A stretch of DNA of 64,000 bases from NCBI GenBank assembly GCA_001770935.1, contig MESI01000037.1, forward strand, positions 32,520 to 96,519. The letters are read 5' to 3'. The notes under the pieces are model-generated. The model worked only from the letters and a program-made list of their open reading frames with translations, had not been told where the DNA came from and made no database searches. Each line of letters begins with the position of its first letter. The stretch's first letter is position 1. A program made the translations under genes and the position numbers. The DNA comes from Burkholderiales bacterium RIFCSPLOWO2_12_FULL_61_40 (GTDB taxonomy: Bacteria; Pseudomonadota; Gammaproteobacteria; Burkholderiales; Burkholderiaceae_C). Positions 9,182 to 17,284 of this stretch are shown here, piece after piece.

Positions 9182-9568
9182 ATGCAAATTCTCAGAGCAA
9201 CCCGTACCGCAGTGACCCCTGAAATCGTTTTTTCACGCGCAGAAAACAAGCTGCTGATTGATGGCGAGTGTTATCCCGAAAATCCGCTGCCATTTTTTAC
9301 GCCCATTGTGGGGGCACTCAAGGCGCACCTGGAAAGTCACCGGCCCAGCCAATTCGATGCCCATATGCGTCTGCAGTACGTGAACAGCGCCTCCACCAAA
9401 GGCCTGCAAACCATCATTTCCGTGCTGAACGATGCGGGGAGCCAAGGTACCAATGTGAATGTGTACTGGACGCATGATCCAGAAGACGACGCGATGGAAG
9501 AGTTGGGGCAGGATTTGGTGGAGGATTTCGCCAACGTGCTGCTGTTTCGCCAGCCCCTGGCTGCCTGA
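9182..9568 (+). CDS. SiaC-like (DUF1987) regulatory protein
   Basis: Small protein with YPENPLPFFTPIVGALKAHL...NSASTKGLQTIISVLNDA...VYWTHDPEDDAMEELGQDL. Confidence 0.85.
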   Translation: MQILRATRTAVTPEIVFSRAENKLLIDGECYPENPLPFFTPIVGALKAHLESHRPSQFDAHMRLQYVNSASTKGLQTIISVLNDAGSQGTNVNVYWTHDPEDDAMEELGQDLVEDFANVLLFRQPLAA

Positions 9569-9579
9569 ACTGCAGCCTG

Positions 9580-10593
9580 TTAGTCGCGCTGCTTTTTAAC
9601 CGCCACCCACCCGGCGACCAGGGTGAAGGTAATGATGATGGCGACGACGATCCAGAATCCGTGGGAGTGGTCAGCCCAAGGTATGCCACCTACGTTCATG
9701 CCAAGCAAGCCTGCGATGATGTTGATGGGCAGTGCCAATACGGTGACTACCGTTAGCACAAACAGGCTGCGGTTGTTGGCCTCGGCAACCCGGCCGGCAA
9801 TTTCTTCCTGCAACAGTTTGATCCGTTCCTGTAGTGTTGCCATATCACTCAGGGCTACGTTAAATTCTTCGGTGGATTGGCGCAGGTCTTGCAGGTCTTC
9901 CTCGTCGATCCATACGGGCGGTTTTCTCAAAAGGCGAAACAAGGCCGCCGGTTCCGGTGCCAGCAGGCGTTGCAGGCGCACCAGAAGACGCCGAAGCGAT
10001 CCCAAATCAGCCCGCTTGGTCTCCATGCGCCCTGACAGTAATTTGTCTTCAATGCCATCCACGCGTGAAGTGGTCCCGCGAACAATGTTGACCAGAACGT
10101 CACCCTGGTCATGCATCAAATGCACCAGCAGCGCCACTGTTGAGCGCATTGGGGTGCCGCGTTTAACGGCATCGCGCAGGCGGTCAATGGAGCGCAGAGG
10201 CTGCATTCGCACACTAACGACCAGCCGCGCGCTGACGGACAGCCACAAAGTCGAGATATCGGAAGGTTCGAACGCAAAATCGTAGTTGACGTCGTTCACC
10301 ACGGCCACCAGGGTGTCGTCATCCAGTTCAACCCGGGTGGAGCGCGAGCCATCGCGCAAAGACTCGTGAAATACGTTGGACAGTTTGACGCGTTCACGCA
10401 ACCATTTTTCTGTGGCGGAGTGTGCCAGGTTGAAGTGGAGCCATACAAAGCCCTGCGCAGGATCCGCGACAGAGAGCCATTCAAGTGCCTGTTCGGTTTC
10501 GATCGCTTTTCCATGCCCGTCGGCACCGAAATGGAAACCACAGATCAGTCCATTGGAATCACAACCATAAGTCAGGGTAGTAGGGAAAGACAT
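9580..10593 (-). CDS. CorA/ZntB-family metal transporter
   Basis: C-terminal LPINIIAGLLGMNVGGIPW (GMN motif) with two TM segments. Confidence 0.9.
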   Translation of the reverse strand: MSFPTTLTYGCDSNGLICGFHFGADGHGKAIETEQALEWLSVADPAQGFVWLHFNLAHSATEKWLRERVKLSNVFHESLRDGSRSTRVELDDDTLVAVVNDVNYDFAFEPSDISTLWLSVSARLVVSVRMQPLRSIDRLRDAVKRGTPMRSTVALLVHLMHDQGDVLVNIVRGTTSRVDGIEDKLLSGRMETKRADLGSLRRLLVRLQRLLAPEPAALFRLLRKPPVWIDEEDLQDLRQSTEEFNVALSDMATLQERIKLLQEEIAGRVAEANNRSLFVLTVVTVLALPINIIAGLLGMNVGGIPWADHSHGFWIVVAIIITFTLVAGWVAVKKQRD

Positions 10594-10763
10594 AGTGCAC
10601 GCTTTGAAATCAACCTTTCAGTGTTTGCACATTTGGTGTCCATTTGATGACAAATCCAGCAAAGATAAATATAAATATTTGCCAGGCGTTTTGCCCCAGT
10701 TTTTCTGGACATTGCCTTGTTGGAAAGGTACATTTTTGATAATTGTCAACCTAGAGAAACCCT

Positions 10764-10988
10764 ATGTCACGCCAATTTAACGAGTTAATCCGACGTTTCA
10801 ATGAATTTAAGGACCGGTTCGGAGAGGATGACCCCCTCGTCTCCCAGTGGCGTACCGAAATCGACATGCGGGAGGCCCTTGAATTCAACGCTTCGGACAC
10901 TGCATTGGCGCCTGACCGGTCCGTAGGACGCGCCGAGAAAGTTGTTTTCAGGAACGCCGCGTTGGAAAGGCTGCTTTCGCGCCTATAG
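10764..10988 (+). CDS. Hypothetical small protein (74 aa)
   Basis: Open frame after AT-rich upstream region; no recognised family. Confidence 0.45.
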   Translation: MSRQFNELIRRFNEFKDRFGEDDPLVSQWRTEIDMREALEFNASDTALAPDRSVGRAEKVVFRNAALERLLSRL

Positions 10989-11003
10989 GCAATAGCCAGC
11001 GGG

Positions 11004-11021
11004 TTGTCATCAATTCTTCAT
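11004..11021 (+). promoter_or_regulatory. PHO box upstream of olsB-like gene
   Basis: TTGTCATCAATTCTTCAT: GTCA at 11006, TTCA at 11017 (11 bp). Confidence 0.6.
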
Positions 11022-11094
11022 TCAATTGCCTTCTTTGGGTCATATTGGGTCTGCAAACTCCACCGTGAGAACAGATTCATGGAAGGAGATTTCG

Positions 11095-11919
11095 ATGCAG
11101 AACTCTGTCACTGCCCACGCCGCGCTGGCCGTACCCTCAGTGGGTGTTATTTCAGGATTTTCCGACGGTTTACAGACTCGGCAGGAACCGCGCCCTGGCA
11201 TTGCTGTTTCTTGGGCGGTTCACCAGGATGAAGTGCGTGCAGCACAGCGTTTGCGTTTTGAGGTGTTTGCCGGGGAAATGGGTGCGCGGCTCAGCACTCC
11301 AGTGCCCGGCCATGATATTGATCTGTTTGACAACTACTGCGAACACCTCTTGGTGCGGGATCAGGCCACCCAGCAGGTGATTGGCACCTACCGGGTATTG
11401 ACCCCGGCCCAGGCCAAGCGGGTGGGCAGCACCTACAGCGATACCGAGTTTGACCTGACCCGCCTGCGTATGCTGCGCGAGCGCATGGTGGAATTGGGGC
11501 GCAGCTGTGTCCATCCCGACCATCGGCACGGCGGCGTCATCATGGCGTTGTGGGGTGCATTGGCCGAGTTCATGGTGCGCAACCAGCTGGACACCATGAT
11601 CGGGTGCGCCAGCGTGCCCATGCTCCACCAGGGCATTGTCAGTGGCAATGCCGCAGCCAGCATCTGGCGCCAGGTGCAAGCCACGCATTTGGCGCCTATT
11701 GAATACCATGTGCGTCCCCGCTTGCCTTTGCCTCTGGAGCAACTGGACGCCTCGTTGGAGGTCGAGCCTCCTGCGCTCATCAAAGGTTATTTGCGCCTGG
11801 GTGCCAAGGTGCTGGGCCCACCGGCTTGGGATCCAGATTTCAACTCTGCGGATCTGCCCATGCTGATGCGCATCGCCGACTTGCCCGCACGTTACCGCAA
11901 ACACTTTCTGGGGGTGTGA
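11095..11919 (+). CDS. OlsB-like acyl-ACP-dependent N-acyltransferase (ornithine lipid synthesis type)
   Basis: LRFEVFAGEMGARL...DIDLFDNYCEHLLVRD...GTYRVLTP...MVELGRSCVHPDHRHGGVIMALW; start set at MQNSV. Confidence 0.75.
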   Translation: MQNSVTAHAALAVPSVGVISGFSDGLQTRQEPRPGIAVSWAVHQDEVRAAQRLRFEVFAGEMGARLSTPVPGHDIDLFDNYCEHLLVRDQATQQVIGTYRVLTPAQAKRVGSTYSDTEFDLTRLRMLRERMVELGRSCVHPDHRHGGVIMALWGALAEFMVRNQLDTMIGCASVPMLHQGIVSGNAAASIWRQVQATHLAPIEYHVRPRLPLPLEQLDASLEVEPPALIKGYLRLGAKVLGPPAWDPDFNSADLPMLMRIADLPARYRKHFLGV

Positions 11920-12800
11920 TGCGCACCGCCTTCGATGCCTTGGGCGCCGATTGGCAAGGTCGGGCGGTCAACGTGGCGGCGGACAGCGATGACGACGCTG
12001 GGCACAGGCGCTACCGGGCGGTGTTCATTTCCGACATCCATTTGGGCACGGCAGGTTGCCAGGCCAAGGCTTTGCTGGATTTTCTGCGGCACCACCCCAG
12101 CGACCACCTCTACCTGGTGGGCGACATTGTGGATGGGTGGCAGTTGCGCCGCCGCTGGTTTTGGCCGCAGGCCCACAACGATGTGGTGCAAAAGCTCTTG
12201 CGCCGTGCACGCAAAGGTTGCAGGGTGGTTTTCATTCCCGGCAACCATGACGAATTTGCACGGGCTTTTGTGGGCCACCAGTTTGGTGGCATCGAAGTAT
12301 GTGAAGACACGGTGCATACCACCGCCGATGGCCGCACCCTGTGGGTGACCCATGGCGACTACTTTGACGGCGTCATCCAGTGCGCCAAGTGGCTGGCCTA
12401 TGTGGGCGATAACCTGTACGAGTTCACCCTCAAGCTCAACCGCTACCTCAATGGTCTGCGTGCGCGGCTGGGTTTGCCGTACTGGTCTTTGTCGGCCTAT
12501 CTCAAACAAAAGGTCAAAAAGGCTTTGAACTACGTGACCGACTTTGAAGTGGCGGTGGCCAACGAAGCGCGTTCCCGAGGGCACCGTGGCGTGGTATGTG
12601 GACATATTCACCGGGCCGAAATGCGTGAAATCGACGGCATTTTGTACTGCAACGATGGCGACTGGGTGGAGAGCCGTAGCGCCTTGGTGGAACATATGGA
12701 TGGCCACCTGGAACTGGTTTTTTGGGGTGGCACACCCGGCTTGTCGGGTGGAAGCAACAGCCAATTGGCACCTCTGGCATTGAAGGAGACACACGCGTGA
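11919..12800 (+). CDS. Calcineurin-like phosphoesterase, LpxH/PlcP-like
   Basis: FISDIHLGT, LVGDIVDGW, FIPGNHDEF, VVCGHIHRAEMREI; ATG overlaps the preceding stop. Confidence 0.8.
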   Translation: MRTAFDALGADWQGRAVNVAADSDDDAGHRRYRAVFISDIHLGTAGCQAKALLDFLRHHPSDHLYLVGDIVDGWQLRRRWFWPQAHNDVVQKLLRRARKGCRVVFIPGNHDEFARAFVGHQFGGIEVCEDTVHTTADGRTLWVTHGDYFDGVIQCAKWLAYVGDNLYEFTLKLNRYLNGLRARLGLPYWSLSAYLKQKVKKALNYVTDFEVAVANEARSRGHRGVVCGHIHRAEMREIDGILYCNDGDWVESRSALVEHMDGHLELVFWGGTPGLSGGSNSQLAPLALKETHA

Positions 12801-13861
12801 AACTGGCCCTCGTTACGGATGCATGGCTACCCCAGGTCAATGGTGTTGTCACAACGCTGGTGGAACTGGTTCGGGAGATGGAAGGCCTGGGGCACCAGGT
12901 GGTGGTGATCCACCCCGGCCTTTTCAAAACCCGGCCCTGTCCGGGTTATGCGGGCATTGACCTGGCGGTTCGGCCTGCCAAAGCATTGGCCCGTCAACTG
13001 GACGAGATGGCGCCCGATGTTGTGCACCTTGCCACCGAGGGGCCGCTGGGCTGGGCGGCCCGGCGCTACTGCCTTCAGCGCAAGCTGGCCTTCACCACGG
13101 CCTTTCACACCCGGTTTCCTGAGATTTTGAAGGCGGCCCTCAAAATACCGCTGTGGCTGGGCTATGCGGTGTTTAGGCACTTTCACAGGCCTTCCAGTGG
13201 TGTACTGGTGCCCACGCCGAGCGTGTTGCACATGCTGCACGCACGCGGGTTCAAAAATCTGCGCAGCTGGACCCATGGCGTGGATATGCAATTGTTCAGC
13301 TACAAGGAGTCGCCAGAGGTCTATGCGCCTCTGGGAATACTGGCGCGGCCGGTGTCGCTGTTTGTGGGGCGGGTGTCGTATGAGAAAAACATCGATGCCT
13401 TCCTGAAGCTGGATGTGCCCGGTACCAAGGTGGTGTGCGGGGTGGGGCCGCTGGAAACACAGTTGCGGGAGCGTTATCCGCATGTGCGCTGGCTCGGGCT
13501 GTTGCCGCGCGATGAGTTGGCACAGGTGTACGCGGCTGCGGATGTGTTTGTGATGCCCAGCCAGTCAGAAACGTTTGGCCTGGTGATGCTGGAGTCTATG
13601 GCCAGTGGAACGCCGGTGGCCGCTTACCCCGTGGAGGGACCACTCGAAGTGGTCGGCAGCCCGGCCCAGGGAGGGGTATTGGAAAAAGACCTTTCCACAG
13701 GGTGGTACAGCGCACTGACGGTTCCCCGCCATGAGGCTCGGGCTCGGGCCATGGCATTCAGTTGGGCGTATGCTTCGTTGCTGTTTCTTGGGCATTTGGT
13801 GCCCGCGAGGCAGGGGAAGGTGTTGGACCCGGTTGCCATTGCGCGCAGTGCTGTCACATAA
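12797..13861 (+). CDS. GT4-type glycosyltransferase (Agt-like candidate)
   Basis: VKLALVTDAWLPQVNGVVTTL...GVDMQLF...FVGRVSYEKNIDAFL...MPSQSETFGLVMLESMASGTPVAAYPVEGP; GTG start overlaps preceding TGA. Confidence 0.85.
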   Translation: MKLALVTDAWLPQVNGVVTTLVELVREMEGLGHQVVVIHPGLFKTRPCPGYAGIDLAVRPAKALARQLDEMAPDVVHLATEGPLGWAARRYCLQRKLAFTTAFHTRFPEILKAALKIPLWLGYAVFRHFHRPSSGVLVPTPSVLHMLHARGFKNLRSWTHGVDMQLFSYKESPEVYAPLGILARPVSLFVGRVSYEKNIDAFLKLDVPGTKVVCGVGPLETQLRERYPHVRWLGLLPRDELAQVYAAADVFVMPSQSETFGLVMLESMASGTPVAAYPVEGPLEVVGSPAQGGVLEKDLSTGWYSALTVPRHEARARAMAFSWAYASLLFLGHLVPARQGKVLDPVAIARSAVT

Positions 13862-13902
13862 CTGTCATTTCAACCGTCAACAATTCTTCATCTTATTGTC
13901 AT
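13851..13902 (+). promoter_or_regulatory. PHO-box cluster upstream of ppk
   Basis: CTGTCACATAACTGTCAT (GTCA at 13853 and 13864) then GTCA/TTCA/GTCA at 13876, 13887, 13898 (11-bp spacing); first box overlaps the glycosyltransferase stop codon. Confidence 0.8.
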
Positions 13903-13918
13903 AGTCAGATTGGGAGCC

Positions 13919-16024
13919 ATGTCGCCTACTTTTCGCCAACTCAAATCACAAGATGTGGGAAACGCACCGGAGTTACTGGACCGTGACCAGAGTCTGCTGG
14001 CATTCAATGAGCGGGTGCTGGATTGGGCTGTGCGTGACGACGTGCCCTTGATGGAACGGCTGCGTTATTTGTGCATCGTTTCTTCCAATCTGGATGAGTT
14101 TTTCGAAGTCCGAGCCGAACCGCATCTGGCAGCCAACCGGGCCAATGACCGCAAGGGCGTGTACACGGTGGATACTTTTGAGCGTTTGGCTGGGGCTTTG
14201 CACCATTTGGTCGCTCGCCAATACGCGTTGTACAACGAAAAACTGATGCCTGCATTCGAGGCGCAGGGCATCAAAATCATGTCGCACGGCGAGCGCAACA
14301 CCGTGCAACGGCAGTGGGTTCGGCAGTATTTTGAACGTGAAGTGCGCCCTTTGCTGATTCCGGTGGGGCTGGACCCCTCACACCCGTTTCCGCAGGTGGC
14401 CAACAAGTCCTTGAACTTTATTGTGCGCTTGAGTGGCAAGGATGCCTTTGGGCGCGAGAACGAAATTGCCATCGTCAAAGTGCCGCGTGTGTTGCCGCGC
14501 CTGATCCGCATGCCCGACAAGGTGTCCGGCGGAGTGACCATGTTTGTTTCCTTGTCCAGTGTCATCCGGGCGCATTTGTCCGAGTTGCTGCCGGGTCGCA
14601 CCGTGGGCCAGTTTTCACAATTCCGCGTCACCCGGCATTCGGACCTGGCGGTTGATGAGGAAGATGTCCAGAATTTGCGCACCGCCTTGCGCGCGGGGCT
14701 GGAGGTGCGCCACTACGGTCAGGCCGTGCGGCTGGAGGTTTCCGCTGGTTGCTCGGAGTATCTGGCCGAATTTTTGCTCAAAGAGTTTGATCTGCCACAA
14801 CAGGCGCTGTACCGGGTGGCGGGTCCGGTGAATCTGGTACGCCTGACCCAGTTGATTGATTTGCTGGACCGGCCTGACCTGTGTTTCACGCCCTACAAGG
14901 CCAGTTACCCCGTGCAAATGAACCATGGGCAGTGTATTTTTGACCAGCTCAAACTGGGCGACATTCTGATCCACCAGCCTTTTGAGAGTTTTGACGGTGT
15001 GCTGGCTTTTTTGCGGGAAGCGGTCAACGATCCCCAGGTGTTGGCGATCAAACAGACCATTTACCGCACCGGTTCCGACTCCACCCTGATGGATTTGCTG
15101 CGTGAAGCGGTGCGGCGTGGCAAGGAAGTGACGGTGGTGGTTGAACTCAAGGCGCGGTTTGACGAAGAGGCCAACATCAACTGGGCCGAAATGCTGGAAT
15201 CCATTGGTGCACAGGTGGTTTACGGTGTGGTGGGCTTAAAGACCCACGCCAAGATGATGCTCATTACCCGGCGCGAGGGCAGAGCGCTCAAGCGTTACGG
15301 GCACTTGTCTACCGGGAATTACAACCCGCGCACCGCAGGCCTTTACACCGACCTGAGCCACATCACCGCCGATACGGCACTCACGGCTGATATGGAGCAT
15401 GTGTTTGTGCATCTGGCCAGCCACAGCAAGTTGCCCCGTTTGCGCAAGGTCTGGATGGCGCCTTTTTACCTGCACCGCAATCTCATCGGCAAAATCGACA
15501 GTCTGGGCGTGGCGGCTGGCAAGGGAAATCCGTCCCGCATCGTTGCCAAAATGAATTCGCTGACCGATGAAGCCCTGATTCGCAGTCTGATGCGGGCGGG
15601 GGCGCAGGGGGTCAAAATTGACCTGATCGTACGTGGCGCCTGCATGTTGCCCGCACAAGTACCTGGCCATACCGACAACATCCGGGTGCGCTCCATCATT
15701 GGCCGCTTTTTGGAACATTCCAGGGTGTTCTATTTCCGCCAGGGTGAGGTGGAGGAGCTGTATCTGTCCAGTGCGGACTGGATGAACCGCAACATGGTGC
15801 GCCGCGTGGAATTGGCGTGGCCCGTGACCGATGCCGTGCAGCGCCAGCGCATTGTGGACGAATGCCTGGTGGCGTATTTGCATGACGGCGTGGATGCCTG
15901 GGACATGGGGCCTGACGGAACTTACACCCACGTCCAAGGGGATGGCAAAACGGCCGTGCATGGTGCACAGGCCGCATTAATGGTGCGGTATGGCCGCAAT
16001 GTGCCGGGGAAACGGGGAGTTTAA
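13919..16024 (+). CDS. ppk: Polyphosphate kinase 1
   Basis: Full-length PPK1: LLAFNERVLDWA, LCIVSSNLDEFFEVR, KQTIYRTGSDSTLMDLL, LKARFDEEANINWAEMLE, GLKTHAKMMLITRRE, LSTGNYNPRTAGLYTDLS. Confidence 0.97.
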   Translation: MSPTFRQLKSQDVGNAPELLDRDQSLLAFNERVLDWAVRDDVPLMERLRYLCIVSSNLDEFFEVRAEPHLAANRANDRKGVYTVDTFERLAGALHHLVARQYALYNEKLMPAFEAQGIKIMSHGERNTVQRQWVRQYFEREVRPLLIPVGLDPSHPFPQVANKSLNFIVRLSGKDAFGRENEIAIVKVPRVLPRLIRMPDKVSGGVTMFVSLSSVIRAHLSELLPGRTVGQFSQFRVTRHSDLAVDEEDVQNLRTALRAGLEVRHYGQAVRLEVSAGCSEYLAEFLLKEFDLPQQALYRVAGPVNLVRLTQLIDLLDRPDLCFTPYKASYPVQMNHGQCIFDQLKLGDILIHQPFESFDGVLAFLREAVNDPQVLAIKQTIYRTGSDSTLMDLLREAVRRGKEVTVVVELKARFDEEANINWAEMLESIGAQVVYGVVGLKTHAKMMLITRREGRALKRYGHLSTGNYNPRTAGLYTDLSHITADTALTADMEHVFVHLASHSKLPRLRKVWMAPFYLHRNLIGKIDSLGVAAGKGNPSRIVAKMNSLTDEALIRSLMRAGAQGVKIDLIVRGACMLPAQVPGHTDNIRVRSIIGRFLEHSRVFYFRQGEVEELYLSSADWMNRNMVRRVELAWPVTDAVQRQRIVDECLVAYLHDGVDAWDMGPDGTYTHVQGDGKTAVHGAQAALMVRYGRNVPGKRGV

Positions 16025-16028
16025 GAGC

Positions 16029-16490
16029 ATGGACCTGATTTTGTGGCGGCATGCGGAGGCCATTGAGCTCGATCTGGTGGGGGACGACATGGTGCGAACC
16101 CTGACGCCGCGGGGAGAAAAGCAGGCAGCCCGCATGGCCGCGTGGCTGGACCGTCAGCTGCCCGAGGGCGCCAAAGTATGGGCCAGCCCAGCTTTGCGGA
16201 CGGAACAAACGGCCAAAGCCTTGGGGCGAAAGTTCAAGACCAGTCCCGCACTGGCGCCACTGGCCACAGTGGACCAGTTATTGGAGCTGGTGCAGTGGCC
16301 CCACGCCAAGGGCTGTGTGGTGGTCGTGGGGCACCAGCCCACCCTGGGGCAAACCATAGCGAAGCTCTTGGCTTTGGGCGACCAGGAGTTGGTTGTTAAA
16401 AAGGGCGCGGTGTGGTGGTTGCGCTACCGCGAGCGCGAAGCCGCCAACAAGACCGTGGTGCTGACGGTTCAGTCTCCCGAACTGTTGTAG
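16029..16490 (+). CDS. sixA: Phosphohistidine phosphatase SixA-like
   Basis: LILWRHAEA (RHG motif), TPRGEKQAARMAAWL, SPALRTEQTAKAL, VVGHQPTLGQ. Confidence 0.88.
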   Translation: MDLILWRHAEAIELDLVGDDMVRTLTPRGEKQAARMAAWLDRQLPEGAKVWASPALRTEQTAKALGRKFKTSPALAPLATVDQLLELVQWPHAKGCVVVVGHQPTLGQTIAKLLALGDQELVVKKGAVWWLRYREREAANKTVVLTVQSPELL

Positions 16491-16612
16491 CGCCTCGGCC
16501 AGAGCCGGTCATTCCATTTCCATATCAATGCGATATGTCGTTGCCCCTCCTGGTCGTGCTAAAGCACTGCCTGCGTCGGTGCGCCTCATCTCGCCTTGAT
16601 CTGAAAACGGAA

Positions 16613-17113
16613 TCAGCTTGATTTTTTGCTGGCAGGGCGCCCGGTTTTGAGACTGGGAACGGCCTTGATGGCTGCCAGGAATGCTTCATCGGTCATGGCG
16701 GCGATGGCCTTGATGCCTGCGCGAATCAGCTCTGTTTTCTTGGCGGGGCTGGCCAGTTTTGCAGCGCGAAGTTTCAAAATATCGAGCACCGCGTATTCCG
16801 GCTTGGGAATGGTCAGGCTGTCACGAACCATCTTGGGCTTTTTCACCTTCACCGGCTTTTCTGCTACGGGTTTGGCTGGGGCCTTGGCTTTGACGGCCGG
16901 TTTCGCTGCGGACTTCGCCGCAGGCTTGGCAGCGGGTGCGGAGGCTGCGGGTGCAGTGGGTTTGGCAGCGGTCTTCTGGGGAGTGGGGGCCACGGTTTTG
17001 GAACGTGTTTTTGCTGCAGGCTTGGCTGCGGCTTTGGCGGGAGCGGGTACTGCAGTTGTGGCGACAGAGCCATTGGGCAGGGCGACGACAGCTTGTTTTT
17101 CGGTGTTGGTCAT
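16613..17113 (-). CDS. Histone H1-like Ala/Lys/Pro-rich tail plus C-terminal putative ribbon-helix-helix domain
   Basis: PAAKTRSK...AAKPAVKAKAPAKP tail; C-terminal VRDSLTIPKPEYAVLDILKLRAAKLASPAKKTELIRAGIKAI suggests RHH. Confidence 0.7.
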   Translation of the reverse strand: MTNTEKQAVVALPNGSVATTAVPAPAKAAAKPAAKTRSKTVAPTPQKTAAKPTAPAASAPAAKPAAKSAAKPAVKAKAPAKPVAEKPVKVKKPKMVRDSLTIPKPEYAVLDILKLRAAKLASPAKKTELIRAGIKAIAAMTDEAFLAAIKAVPSLKTGRPASKKSS

Positions 17114-17130
17114 TCAGTTTTTCCTTTTTG

Positions 17131-17161
17131 ATAAACGATATATACAGTTTATATCGTTTAT
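17131..17161. promoter_or_regulatory. Perfect 12-bp inverted repeat (operator candidate)
   Basis: ATAAACGATATA-TACAGTT-TATATCGTTTAT in the divergent intergenic region. Confidence 0.7.
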
Positions 17162-17203
17162 TCACAGGGGTCAATTCAGGTGCAATGGCGCGTTGCCCGG
17201 CTT

Positions 17204-17243
17204 GTCATCTCTCTGTAATGCCACTGTCATTGAGTCGTCATTT
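17204..17243 (+). promoter_or_regulatory. Tandem PHO-box array upstream of EAL/GGDEF gene
   Basis: GTCATCTCTCT-GTAATGCCACT-GTCATTGAGTC-GTCATTT: cores at 17204, 17215, 17226, 17237, exactly 11 bp apart. Confidence 0.72.
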
Positions 17244-17284
17244 CTCGGGCATAAACTGATTTATGTCATCAGCAGGAGAAATTT

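Noticed and set aside
13904-13909. Additional GTCA after the ppk PHO cluster
   Set aside because: Only 6 bp from the previous unit, out of the 11-bp phase.
16850-17060. Tandem-repeat/CRISPR-like periodicity
   Set aside because: It is the Ala/Lys/Pro-rich coding tail of the histone-like protein, not spaced direct repeats. No CRISPR array seen anywhere in the window.
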